Assembly (NCBI GenBank): GCA_029260765.1
Contig: JAJDCP010000080.1
Coordinates: 36,596 to 100,595 of the forward strand
Reading direction: 5' to 3'
Source: Planctomycetota bacterium
Lineage (GTDB): Bacteria; Planctomycetota; J058; JAJDCP01
DNA length: 64,000 bases
Part shown: positions 25,638 through 34,429 of the stretch, in pieces
Position numbering within the stretch: the stretch's first letter is position 1
Layout: every line of letters starts with the position of its first letter
Notes under the pieces: generated by a model
Told to the model about the DNA's origin: nothing
The model's database searches: none
What the model saw: the letters and a program-made list of their open reading frames with translations, nothing else
Translations under genes and position numbers: made by a program

Positions 25638-28264
25638 GATGGTTGCTGCTCTGTTCGCTGCTGGCAGCCCCGCTGCACGCGCAGCTGTCCGTCGAGCTGA
25701 ACGTCGAGCGCGCGGAGCTGTTCTTCGGTGAGGCCACCAACCTGACCTTGACCGTCTACGGCGTCGACGCCCTCGATCCGCCCAAGATCGAAGGGGACGG
25801 CTTCGAGACCCGCTTTGTCGCGGCAAGCCCCGGCAAGCGCTCGTCCATCGTCATCGTGAATGGACAGACCCAACGCCAGGACGCCGTCTGGTTGAGCCTC
25901 AACTACGTGTTGCGGCCTACCCGTTCGGGCCGCATGCTGCTTCCGCCGCAGAAGTTCGAGGTGCGGGGCCAGGAGCTGCAGACCCAGCCGGTGCTGCTCA
26001 ATGTGCAGGCGCCCACCGACCCCGAATTCGGGTTCATCGAGACCTGGTGTGATCCTCCGCATGTCTATATCGGACAAGGCTTTGAGCTGGTGCTCGACGT
26101 GCACCTCCGACGGCTCGAGCTCGACGGCGAGCTGCTTGAGGTCGATCCGGGTTTCCCCGACAATCCTCTGCGCTTGCAGATTCCCTGGGTCGAGAGCCTC
26201 GAAGGCTGCGCGGGTGCCGAGGTCGGCGCGGTGCTCAACCCTCTGCTCGATGATGCCGGCCTGTTCCGCATCAACGACTACACCGTGGGCTCGAGTCTGT
26301 TCGGCCGCGAAGCGCGCTTCAAGCTCGAGCGCAGCGAGCTCGAAAGGGACGGCCGCGCCTACTACCGCTACCGCTTCCGGCGCCGCTTCGAGCCGCAGCG
26401 TGCGGGCACCCTGGCCGTTCCGCCCGCCAGCCTGGGCGGGAATCTCGCGATCGATGTGCAGCCTTCGGGCAACGGCCTGCGCGCCAGTCCCAAAGAAGTC
26501 CGGGTGCTGGCCGAGACTCTGTTCCTGCCGGTCAAGAGCCCCCCACGGGAAGGGCGGCCCGATTTCTACAACGGCGCGGTCGGCGCATTCGAGGTCAGCG
26601 CCAGCGTCACGCCGCAGGCGGCCGGCGTGGGCGATCCGATCACGCTCTCTCTCCGCATCCAGGGGCCGGGCGTCGCCCTGGCCACGCCACCGCAGCTGGC
26701 CGGCCAGGCGGGCATGGAGCTCTTCAAGCTGAGCGAAGATCCCAGCAAGGTCAGCCAGAGAGGGGACACCAAGACCTATGTCTACACCCTGCGCGCCACC
26801 AGCGCAGACGTGCAGGCACTGCCCTCGTTGGCTTATGTCTTCTTCGACCCACGCAGCGAGAGCTACCAGACCGCCCGCACAGAAGCGCTGCCGCTCGCGA
26901 TCACCGCCCGCGGCCAGCTCAGCCTCGATCTGGTCGAGGGCCGCGGTGCCTTCGACCTCGGTGCCGAGCAGGGCCCTGGGCTGACGGTCGCCGAGCAGGA
27001 TGCGGCCTGGCTGGAGGACGCCACGCCTCCCTGGTACGGCTCGAGCCTGCGTGGTCCCGACCTCTGGTGGGCCCTGGCCGTGCTTCTCGGGCCTCCCTTG
27101 CTGGCGGCCGCGCGGCTGTTGCGCCGCTGGTTGCAAAGGCGCGAGACGCCCGCTTCGCGGCGGCGCAAACAGGCCTGGAGCCAAGCCCGCGCCGCGCTGC
27201 GCACGGCACAGGACCAGCTCTCGCACAACCCGCAGGCCGCCGTGGCCGCTGCCGAAGCGGGTCTGCGCCACTATGTCTGCGACCTGCTGGACCTGCCCGC
27301 CAGCGGCCAGACCGGGGCCGAGCTCTTGCGGGAGTTGCGCCAGCGGGGCCTGCCCGAGGCGCAGCTCAGCGCGCTGCAACAGAGCCTCGGCGCCTCGGAG
27401 GGGTTGCGCTTCTCGGGCGGCGGAGCTGCGCAGGCCCCAGAGCTGCTCGCACGGATCGAAGGCGTGCTCGCTGGCCTGCGCGCCCCCCTCAGCGCCCTGC
27501 TCCTGCTGTTGATGCTGTTGGCGCCCGCGGCTGCCCGCACTCCTCTGGAGCTGCTCGAAGACGCCCGCGGCGCATTGCGCCAGGCCTCTGCTCTCGACGG
27601 CGACTCGGCCCAGGCGGCCCTGAAGACCGCTCGGGCCGACCTCGAGGCCATCACCGCGCAGGGCATCCACAACGCTGCCCTCTACACGCAGCTCGGCAAC
27701 ATCTCCCTGCGTCTGTCCGATCCGGTCGCAGCCATCGTCGCCTACCGGCGCGCCCTGCGCTATGCTCCGGGTTCTGCGAGCCTGCACGCCAACCTGGGGG
27801 TCGCACGCGAGTTGGCGGGCAGCGAGCCCCCTCCGCCGGATTGGCTGGACGAGGTGTTGTTCTGGCGCAGTTGGTGCGATGACGGCAGCAAGGCTCTGCT
27901 GGCCGCGCTCTTGTGGTGCGTGGGCTGGTTGTGGTGGGGCTTCACGCGCAAGCGGCGTGGCTGGGCGTGGCTGCCCTTGCTGCTCGCCGGGCTGCTCTAC
28001 CTGAGCGGCTACCTGCACCAGCGGGCTTTCCTCGCGGGTGAGCACGGTGTCGTCGCTCAGCCCGCCTTCCTGTACCGCGGCGATGCCGAGAGCTACGGCA
28101 AACGCTTCGAGAATCCCGTGCCGGCTGGCAGCGAGTTGCGCATCGAGCAGCGCAGCCCCGGTTGGCTGCGGATCCGTCTGGCCGAGGGCTCCAGCGGGTG
28201 GATGCCCGCCGATGCAGTGGTCGAGCTGTTTCCATCAATCCAAGCATCAGGAGAGACTCCGTGA
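25634..28264 (+). CDS. batD: BatD-like protein with TPR and SH3-like C-terminus
   Basis: 876 residues from GTG 25634 (overlaps the previous stop). A Sec signal (about 1-17, APLHAQ) leads into BatD Ig-like domains (FFGEATNLTLTVYG; later AGVGDPITLSLRIQG). A helix at about 477-493 is followed by a cytosolic segment, another hydrophobic stretch at about 617-634, TPR-like helices (NAALYTQLGNISLRLSDP), two more helices (about 755-800), and a C-terminal SH3-like fold with SPGWLRIRLAEGSSGWMP. It thus combines BatD with the TPR/SH3 BatE-type module. The BAT proteins would form an envelope complex with the cytosolic MoxR/DUF58 pair. Confidence 0.88.
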   Translation: MRWLLLCSLLAAPLHAQLSVELNVERAELFFGEATNLTLTVYGVDALDPPKIEGDGFETRFVAASPGKRSSIVIVNGQTQRQDAVWLSLNYVLRPTRSGRMLLPPQKFEVRGQELQTQPVLLNVQAPTDPEFGFIETWCDPPHVYIGQGFELVLDVHLRRLELDGELLEVDPGFPDNPLRLQIPWVESLEGCAGAEVGAVLNPLLDDAGLFRINDYTVGSSLFGREARFKLERSELERDGRAYYRYRFRRRFEPQRAGTLAVPPASLGGNLAIDVQPSGNGLRASPKEVRVLAETLFLPVKSPPREGRPDFYNGAVGAFEVSASVTPQAAGVGDPITLSLRIQGPGVALATPPQLAGQAGMELFKLSEDPSKVSQRGDTKTYVYTLRATSADVQALPSLAYVFFDPRSESYQTARTEALPLAITARGQLSLDLVEGRGAFDLGAEQGPGLTVAEQDAAWLEDATPPWYGSSLRGPDLWWALAVLLGPPLLAAARLLRRWLQRRETPASRRRKQAWSQARAALRTAQDQLSHNPQAAVAAAEAGLRHYVCDLLDLPASGQTGAELLRELRQRGLPEAQLSALQQSLGASEGLRFSGGGAAQAPELLARIEGVLAGLRAPLSALLLLLMLLAPAAARTPLELLEDARGALRQASALDGDSAQAALKTARADLEAITAQGIHNAALYTQLGNISLRLSDPVAAIVAYRRALRYAPGSASLHANLGVARELAGSEPPPPDWLDEVLFWRSWCDDGSKALLAALLWCVGWLWWGFTRKRRGWAWLPLLLAGLLYLSGYLHQRAFLAGEHGVVAQPAFLYRGDAESYGKRFENPVPAGSELRIEQRSPGWLRIRLAEGSSGWMPADAVVELFPSIQASGETP

Positions 28265-28641
28265 CGACACGGCATTGGTTGGGGAGCGGCGCGCTGCTGG
28301 CGGGCCTCGGGGTAGGGCTGGGGGCTTTCGGGGCCCACGGCCTGAAAGAGCGCTTGAGCTCGGAGATGTTGGTGATCTACCAGACCGGCGTCTTCTACCA
28401 CCTTATTCATGCGTTGGGAATCATGCTGGCGGCCCTGACCGCCGACCGGCTCGGTCTGCGCGGAGGTCTGATCTGCGGCTTCTTCGCGCTCGGTGTGCTG
28501 CTGTTCTCGGGCAGCCTCTACGTCTTGGCGATCAGTGGCCAACGCTGGCTGGGAATGGTGACGCCTTTCGGTGGGACTGCCTTCCTGGTGGGCTGGGGAA
28601 TCCTGGCCTTCGGTTGCTTCCGCGCCAAGCCTGATGTTTGA
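28261..28641 (+). CDS. DUF423 small membrane protein
   Basis: 126 residues from GTG 28261 (4-nt overlap with batD). The N-terminal GLGAFGAHGLKERL motif and four hydrophobic helices identify the DUF423/YgdD family of unknown function. It is widespread and usually solitary; here it closes the BAT operon. A longer reading upstream is inside batD. Confidence 0.9.
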   Translation: MTTRHWLGSGALLAGLGVGLGAFGAHGLKERLSSEMLVIYQTGVFYHLIHALGIMLAALTADRLGLRGGLICGFFALGVLLFSGSLYVLAISGQRWLGMVTPFGGTAFLVGWGILAFGCFRAKPDV

Positions 28642-28717
28642 GCTGCACCGTCCGGGTTTTGCGCGCAGTGCGGTTGCCTGCTAGGGTAGGTCATACCCTG
28701 CTTGCCCGGAGATCTGC
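28642..28717. other. Short gap with a GGGTA/TACCC inverted repeat
   Basis: GGGTA-GGTCA-TACCC at 28685-28699 is a 5-bp inverted repeat about 20 bp before the next start codon. It may be a weak operator or a leader hairpin. There is no T-tract, so it is not a typical terminator for the BAT operon. Confidence 0.3.
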
Positions 28718-30841
28718 ATGGCTGCCGACAGCCTCGTGCCGCTCGCACGCTCGCCGCTCTGGCAGCTGAACCGCATCTACCATGCAGAGCGCGGGCCAGC
28801 AGCCTGGAGCTCCGGAGAGCTGCCCGACTACATCAGCAGCAACCCCTACCTGGCCCATGCTTACGCGCGGGTGGCCCTGACCTTCCTGCGCGAGCGCGCC
28901 GCCCTGGGTCACGAAGGACCCGATCTGCTGGTTGAGCTTGGGGCGGGCAGCGGCCGGTTTGGGTTCCATTTTCTACGCGCCCTGCTGCCCGCCTGGCGGG
29001 CCGAGTTCGGGGAGGAACGCCGGCTGCGCTACATCATGACCGATGCCTGCGCTGCATTGCTGCCCGCCTGGCAGGAGCATCCGTCTCTGAAGCCCTTCGT
29101 CGAGCAGGGCTGCCTCGACTTCGCCCGCTGTGATGTGACGCAGGATACGCGCCTCGAGCTGCTCGAGAGCGGAGAGACGATCGAGCTGACCGAGCAGCAG
29201 ACGCCGATCTTCATCGCCAACTACCTGCTGCACTGCCTGCCCGCCGATGCCTGGCGGGTGCGGGGCCATCGTTTGCAGACGGGCCTGGTGCAATGGCGAA
29301 CGAGCGAAGACAACGCGCCGCTGTCCAGCGAGCAGCTGCTCGAGCGGGCCCGCGCGCGTCCCGAGGCGCCCTTCAGCGGCCTCGAGCTGCAGCTCGAGGG
29401 CCAGCCCCTCGAAGGCGATGCCTGCGAAGATGCCGGCTGGCAGGCGTTGCTCGAGGAAGCGACCAGCTTGCCTGCCTGCGAGCTGTTGTTTCCCCGGGCT
29501 GCGCTCGAGAGCCTGCGCGCGCTCAGCCCCGAGAGCGGGTGCCTGTGGCTGCTGGCCGACCGCGGCCGCTGTGGCTTCCGGGGACAGCTCCTGCCCGCAG
29601 ACTTGCGCTTGGCACGGCACGGCACGGTCTCCCTGCCCGTCAATTTTCACGCCCTGGCGGGGGGCCTGGGAAACAACGCCCGGGTCTGGCTCGACGAGGC
29701 CGCCCGCGAGCTGGTCTGCGGAGCGATCGTGTGTGGCGAGGTCGCTGAGCAGCTGCCGCGCACCCATCAGGCGGTGCAGCGCGCGTTGCTCGAGGCCAGT
29801 CCTGATGCCTTCTTCCAGACCAAGAAGGCCTGGGAGAAGCAGGTCGTCCGCCTCGATCCGCGCCAGATGCTGGGCTGTCTGCGCCTGGCACGCTATGACG
29901 CGGCTGTCTTGCGTGTATTCGCCGAGCGTCTGCGCTTTGTGCTGGCCGATGCTCCCCGTGACGCCAAAGAGCTTTGGGGACAGGCTCTGGAGAAGGTCTG
30001 GCAGGGCTGGTTCCCCGACGGCTCTGGCAAGGACCTGGCATTCGAATGCGCAGAGCTGTGCCGCGCGATGCAGCGCTATGCGCAAGCTGTGCAGTTCTAT
30101 CAGCGTTCTCTGGAAGCCTGTGGGGAGGATGCGGCCTGCCTGTTCAACCAGGCTTTTGCCCATTGGCAGCTTGGGGAGTTCGCGCAGGCGCGCGCCAGCC
30201 TCGAACACTCGCAGGCCGCCGATCCTCTGGACGGTGCCGCGCGCCTGGCTGCGCGCGAGATGGCGCGCTGGCAGCGGCGCTGCGAGGGGTTGGCTTGGTA
30301 TGGCGCGCTCGAGGCGCCTGCCGAAGGAGTCGCCCTGCAGCCGCTCGGCGAGCTCCACGCAGACGCTCTGCGGCGTGGACTGGCTGATGAAGCGTGTGCT
30401 GCGGGCAGCGGCTTCCCCGTGCTGGCCAGCAAGGGCGAGGCGACCCGCTGGATCGGCGCGCTGCTCAAGGATCCGGGCCGTACGGGCCTGGCCATCGTGC
30501 ACGCCGAGTACGGAGCGGTCGGAGCCTTGCAGTTGCAGACGCACGCAGGCGTGGCTCTGCTGAGCTTCTGGTTGGCGGCCGACTTCCGCGGCTATGGGCA
30601 CGGCGGAGAAGCGCTCACACAGCTCGTACAGCTGGCGCCGGCGATGCAGCTGGCGCAGCTGTTTGTGGTGTTGCCCCTCGACGGAGTCCTGGGCAGCGGG
30701 TTCAACCGCCTGGAGACGATGGCGGCGCGCGACGATGAGCCCTGTCAGCTGTGGGTGCATGGCAGCGCTGAGCTGGCCGGCCTGCGGAACCTGCTCGAGC
30801 ATGCCGAGACCGGCATCGAGCTGCCCCCCGCGGAGGCCTGA
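28718..30841 (+). CDS. SAM-dependent methyltransferase - TPR - GNAT fusion
   Basis: 707 residues with no signal. Residues about 60-190 form a class I methyltransferase domain with motif I LVELGAGSGRFGFHFL and an acidic motif II (YIMTDACAAL); the layout resembles MidA/NDUFAF7-type enzymes. Residues about 440-530 contain TPR-like helices (MQRYAQAVQFYQRSLEACG). Residues about 575-690 resemble a GNAT acetyltransferase, with the acyl-CoA loop RGYGHGGEALTQLV after strand VALLSFWLAADF. The substrates are unknown. The combination in one chain is unusual and could modify a protein partner. The following gene starts 2 nt after the stop, so it is probably expressed with the effector-like genes. Confidence 0.75.
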   Translation: MAADSLVPLARSPLWQLNRIYHAERGPAAWSSGELPDYISSNPYLAHAYARVALTFLRERAALGHEGPDLLVELGAGSGRFGFHFLRALLPAWRAEFGEERRLRYIMTDACAALLPAWQEHPSLKPFVEQGCLDFARCDVTQDTRLELLESGETIELTEQQTPIFIANYLLHCLPADAWRVRGHRLQTGLVQWRTSEDNAPLSSEQLLERARARPEAPFSGLELQLEGQPLEGDACEDAGWQALLEEATSLPACELLFPRAALESLRALSPESGCLWLLADRGRCGFRGQLLPADLRLARHGTVSLPVNFHALAGGLGNNARVWLDEAARELVCGAIVCGEVAEQLPRTHQAVQRALLEASPDAFFQTKKAWEKQVVRLDPRQMLGCLRLARYDAAVLRVFAERLRFVLADAPRDAKELWGQALEKVWQGWFPDGSGKDLAFECAELCRAMQRYAQAVQFYQRSLEACGEDAACLFNQAFAHWQLGEFAQARASLEHSQAADPLDGAARLAAREMARWQRRCEGLAWYGALEAPAEGVALQPLGELHADALRRGLADEACAAGSGFPVLASKGEATRWIGALLKDPGRTGLAIVHAEYGAVGALQLQTHAGVALLSFWLAADFRGYGHGGEALTQLVQLAPAMQLAQLFVVLPLDGVLGSGFNRLETMAARDDEPCQLWVHGSAELAGLRNLLEHAETGIELPPAEA

Positions 30842-30843
30842 CG

Positions 30844-31368
30844 ATGCTCTCGATCCGCTCCGATCAAGTCCAGAGCTTCGGCGAGCATCTGCAAGCGGCC
30901 TTCCTCGAGAGGATGCGCGCGCATGTGGCCCAGCATTTTCCCTCAGCGGCCGCCGCCGAGGACAGTCGCACGAAGCTGCAGGCCAGCGTAGAGGCCGGGC
31001 AGACGCTCGGACTGCGCAGCGAACGTGAGCTGTGCGGCTATCTCGGCCTCGATGCCAGTCTCGACTGGAAGCTGCGCAGTGCGCCGGAGCACTCCTGGGC
31101 GCGTGAGATCCTGGCAGACGAGGCGCAGAGCCCCCAGCAGCGCTTGGATCTGTGCCTCGCGCGGGCGCTGGAACGTCTGGCCGAGCAAGTCGAGACGGCC
31201 CGCCTCGACGAGAGCCGGGCCCGCGCGGGGGCTCGTCAGGCAGAGGACTACGAGTGTCCCGAGCTCGAATCGATCGAGCAGTTGTTTCCCCGTAAGTGCT
31301 GGTGGGATGACGGGAAGGGGCCGCAAACGGCCCAGGTTTCCCCGCCCGAGAGCTTGTCCGCGGGGTAG
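30844..31368 (+). CDS. Small type VI secretion-associated protein
   Basis: 174 residues. The layout is an N-terminal SIRSDQVQSFGEHLQAAFLE helix, VAQHFPSA, a segment of the form (S)ERELCGYLGLD, then WAREILADE and a helix LDLCLARALERLAEQ. This matches small proteins I recall from type VI loci, encoded beside DUF4123 chaperones, spike proteins and effectors; their function is poorly known. No catalytic motif is seen. It begins 2 nt after the methyltransferase fusion and is followed by the LysM/peptidoglycan-binding gene, which supports a secretion-related role. This assignment rests on recalled family pattern and context, not on a search. Confidence 0.6.
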   Translation: MLSIRSDQVQSFGEHLQAAFLERMRAHVAQHFPSAAAAEDSRTKLQASVEAGQTLGLRSERELCGYLGLDASLDWKLRSAPEHSWAREILADEAQSPQQRLDLCLARALERLAEQVETARLDESRARAGARQAEDYECPELESIEQLFPRKCWWDDGKGPQTAQVSPPESLSAG

Positions 31369-31406
31369 AATTTCCCCACAAGGGCGCGGACAGAGAAGAG
31401 GGTACG

Positions 31407-32492
31407 ATGGGTTTCGAGCCAAAGAGTGGCAAAGCCTCCGCCGGAGCCTCCGGACAAGCCGCCGCTCAGCACCAGGGGCTGAGCACAGCGACCGCGGCGA
31501 GCTCCCAGCATTCGGCGAGCGCCGCCCCCGGGGACGCGGTCGATGGCTGTCCGCTGGACAAGCCCGTGCTGCAAGCGATCGCCTGCACGCTGCTCGACGA
31601 AGCCGATCAGCCGGTGCCCGACGTCGAGCTGACGCTGAAGAACCCGGGCGGCCAGGTCGTGTTGGCCCAGACCGGCCGCGAGGGGACGGTGCAGTTCAAG
31701 GGACTGCCCGCAGGAAACTACCAGCTCGGCATCTGCGGGCTCGACAAAGCGGCCTGGAAGCTCGAGGGCAGCGAGTCCTTTCCCGAGACCGGGGGCACCG
31801 AGCCTCGCTGGCAGCCCGAAAAACAGCTTCCCAACGAGCCCCAGTCCCATACGGTGGCCGAACAGGACTGCATGGCCTCGATCGCGAGCGTGTTCGGTTT
31901 CCACCGCGAAACCCTCTGGCAGCACGCGGGCAACAAGGCCCTGCAGGACGCCAAAGCCGAGCCCCTGGTGCTGCTTCCCGGGCAGAAAGTCGAGATCCCT
32001 GCCCGCGAGCTGCACTGGCAGGCGGTCGAGGCCGGCCAGCGCGTCAAACTTCGGCGCCTGGGGGTGCCCGAGACCTTCGCCCTGACATTGCTCGACCGCG
32101 AAAAGAAGCCGCGCGCCGATCTGCCCTTTCTGGCCACGGTGCTCGCAGCCGACGGCTCGCGCCTCAAGCGTGAGCAGGGCAGCAGTGACGGGGATGGGCG
32201 GCTGGAGGTGAAGATTCCTCCTCACGCGCACAAGCTCGAGCTCACCCTCGGGCGCGGCCCGCAGGAAGTGAAGAAGACTTTTCTGCTCGGGCGTCTCGAG
32301 CCGGTCAGCAGCGACCGCGGGGTGCAGTCTCGTCTGAGCCATCTTGGCTACCTATGTGGCAAACCGGACGGCAAGCTGGGCCCGTTGACCGAGAAAGCCC
32401 TGCGTGCCTTCCAGAAAGACAACGGCCTCGACGTATCCGGCAAACCGGACGAGGCGACCCGAGCCAAACTGAAAGAACTGCATCGGAGCTGA
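31407..32492 (+). CDS. LysM-like / peptidoglycan-binding domain protein
   Basis: 361 residues without a signal peptide. The N-terminal ~50 residues are low-complexity Ala/Ser/Gln. Next come a carboxypeptidase-regulatory-like beta domain (about 58-115, EGTVQFKGLPAGNYQLG), a LysM-like domain (about 148-200, AEQDCMASIASVFGF, LLPGQKVEIP), a second beta domain, and a C-terminal peptidoglycan-binding domain (about 300-360, VQSRLSHLGYLCGKPDGKLG ending with AFQKDNGL). Proteins with this LysM plus PG-binding layout are frequent in type VI spike or effector gene sets. GAGGG precedes the ATG. Lack of a Sec signal fits delivery by a dedicated machine or a cytosolic adaptor role. Confidence 0.75.
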   Translation: MGFEPKSGKASAGASGQAAAQHQGLSTATAASSQHSASAAPGDAVDGCPLDKPVLQAIACTLLDEADQPVPDVELTLKNPGGQVVLAQTGREGTVQFKGLPAGNYQLGICGLDKAAWKLEGSESFPETGGTEPRWQPEKQLPNEPQSHTVAEQDCMASIASVFGFHRETLWQHAGNKALQDAKAEPLVLLPGQKVEIPARELHWQAVEAGQRVKLRRLGVPETFALTLLDREKKPRADLPFLATVLAADGSRLKREQGSSDGDGRLEVKIPPHAHKLELTLGRGPQEVKKTFLLGRLEPVSSDRGVQSRLSHLGYLCGKPDGKLGPLTEKALRAFQKDNGLDVSGKPDEATRAKLKELHRS

Positions 32493-32516
32493 GCTGCGTG
32501 CAGCGGGAGGGCAGCC

Positions 32517-34181
32517 ATGCTGCAGGAATCAACGGGCCGCGCGAAGTTTCTGCTCGACGTCGAGTTCTACCATCACCTTGCGCGTCGCTTTGACGAGCTG
32601 TGTGGCGGTGGAGCGGAACATGACGCAGTCCGCGGTGAGAATGTAGATGTTGACCCCCCGCTTGCGTACATGCTGGTTGGGCTGTGGCGCTGTGATCCAA
32701 GAACGCGCATCGGCATTCCGGCAGGCGACGATGATCCCGGTGTCCCAGAGCGCACTCTGGAGGAGTGGCTGACTGCCCTGAATGCAGCCGGTGTGTACGT
32801 CGGCCTGGTCCTGTGGGAAGGCAGGAACATGTCCCACGGTGTGAACTGCTACCGCAACAGCCAGGCCATGGTGACCCTGGCGGGCGGCCTGGACCGGCTC
32901 GAGGTCTACCGTGAGCCCTACGCCGGCACCGGCATTGGTTGTAGCACCCACCAGAAGATGTTCGTGTTCTGGAACGGCGCCTATCTCGAGGCGGTGGTCG
33001 GCGGCTTCAATCTGCATCCCCACTTCTTCTTTCAGCCTCACCATCGGCCGCTTAACGCGGAGGGCGAGGACGACGGAGAGAGTAAGAACAACCTGTGGCA
33101 TGACACTGCCGTCGCTTTGACCGGGCCTGTGGCCCTCGAAGTGCAGCGCGAATGGGAGCGACGTTGGGCCAAGAAAGGAGGGACAGGTGCGGCGTTCCTC
33201 GACAGAATCCATACTGTCGAGCCTGTGACTGCTGTGGACGATCCCTACCCGATCAGCCTTGCGACCACGAATTCCGAGGCTGGGGCCGACGAGAAGCACA
33301 TCCGCGAGCAGGTCGTGGCCGCGATTGCTGCTGCGCAGAACTCCATCTACATGGAGAACTATGCCCTCAACGACCCGGCCATACTCACCGCTCTGACCGC
33401 TGCGATGAGCGCGAATCCGGATCTCAACGTCATCATCGTCGTCAACCATCCCCGCGCCAAGAACATTGAGGGCAACGAAGTCTGGACCTACTTGATGTGG
33501 TACACCTTCGTCGAGCTCTCGCTGGTCCGCCCGACCTCGGTTACGGCCCATGTGCTCAACCCCGACCTGGTCGTCAGCTCTTTCGGGACAGTACATGACG
33601 CCACGCTGCTCGAAGAGCTTACGGTGGCTGATGGCTATACCTTCACAGTCGAAGACGCCACCCCGAGTATCATCCCGCGCCGGCACCGAGCCAGTCCGGA
33701 GTTCATCCGCCTGTATTACCGCATCGTTCAGTGGACCGGACCCAACGAAGGCGGTGACTATGTGCACAACCTCAAGGACGTTGTCGGGCCTGAGGTCATG
33801 TACAGTCCGCGACGTTTGGGCGCCGCGGAGCGCTATTGGCCCTACGTGCACAGCAAGCTTGCGCTGTTCGATGACGAGGTGGCGTTTGTGGGCTCAGCCA
33901 ACTGGACCAACCGCAGCATGGACTTTGATGGAGAGTTGACAGCCATCATCCGCCACGGCGCCACGGTGGAGGCGATGCGGACTCGGTTGCTGGACCACTG
34001 GTCGCCCGGGCTGACCCTCGCCAACTGGAGAGAGCGCTACCATCGCGGGGCTGCTGAGAATGGCGCCGACGGGGACGTGTGGATGGACACGCTGTCGTTT
34101 GACGACTTCATCCATCCCGAAGACGTGGGCTGGACCAACGTGGCGCTGGTCGCGGCCTGGTACCAACCACAAGCGTTCTGA
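32517..34181 (+). CDS. Phospholipase D-superfamily protein, possible secreted effector
   Basis: 554 residues with no signal peptide. The second HKD motif is complete (HSKLALFDDEVAFVGSANWT, His445). The first is HQKMFVFWNGAYLEAVVGG (His145, Lys147) with Trp/Asn where Asp is expected, but GGFNLH follows as in bacterial PLDs. PLD enzymes pair one His from each motif, so the site may be functional. The family hydrolyses or transfers phosphatidyl groups. Type VI Tle5 effectors belong to it, and the two genes upstream support an antibacterial or anti-host effector reading, which remains inference. GGGAGG is six bases upstream of the ATG. The start lies 24 nt after the previous stop. Confidence 0.85.
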   Translation: MLQESTGRAKFLLDVEFYHHLARRFDELCGGGAEHDAVRGENVDVDPPLAYMLVGLWRCDPRTRIGIPAGDDDPGVPERTLEEWLTALNAAGVYVGLVLWEGRNMSHGVNCYRNSQAMVTLAGGLDRLEVYREPYAGTGIGCSTHQKMFVFWNGAYLEAVVGGFNLHPHFFFQPHHRPLNAEGEDDGESKNNLWHDTAVALTGPVALEVQREWERRWAKKGGTGAAFLDRIHTVEPVTAVDDPYPISLATTNSEAGADEKHIREQVVAAIAAAQNSIYMENYALNDPAILTALTAAMSANPDLNVIIVVNHPRAKNIEGNEVWTYLMWYTFVELSLVRPTSVTAHVLNPDLVVSSFGTVHDATLLEELTVADGYTFTVEDATPSIIPRRHRASPEFIRLYYRIVQWTGPNEGGDYVHNLKDVVGPEVMYSPRRLGAAERYWPYVHSKLALFDDEVAFVGSANWTNRSMDFDGELTAIIRHGATVEAMRTRLLDHWSPGLTLANWRERYHRGAAENGADGDVWMDTLSFDDFIHPEDVGWTNVALVAAWYQPQAF

Positions 34182-34189
34182 CAGTGCCC

Positions 34190-34429
34190 TCAGAACCCCT
34201 CGAGCTCGGACTCGCCGGCCGGAAGGTCCGCTGTAGCGGCGGTCTGCGACCGCCGAGATGAGCGATCTGTTTCGGAGAGCCCGGAATCCTTGCTGCACCC
34301 CGTGTGAACGGGCCTTCCGGCGCTCACAGAGCGCCGCTACAGGGGCTGGCAACGAATTCTGTGCGGCCGCCTGGTCCACGGCGGCTCGCCGCTTTCAGAA
34401 CCCCTCGAGCTCGGACTCGCCGGCCGGAA
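34190..34429. repeat. 35-bp direct repeats bracketing a palindromic insert
   Basis: The sequence starting TCAGAACCCCTCGAGCTCGG occurs identically (35 bp) at 34190-34224 and 34395-34429. The right copy is the true 3' end of the kinase gene (its stop is 34395-34397). Between the copies lie 170 bp containing an imperfect inverted repeat: CTGTAGCGGCGGTCTG at 34231-34246 and its reverse-complement counterpart near 34326-34342 (CAGAGCGCCGCTACAGG). The layout fits insertion of a palindromic element with target duplication, or a tandem duplication. Confidence 0.85.

Noticed and set aside
24051..25826. Long minus-strand frames with LLPVLLLPV repeats
   Set aside because: They are the antisense of the QQDGE array inside batB/C; the plus frame has domains, overlaps and a start, the antisense has none.
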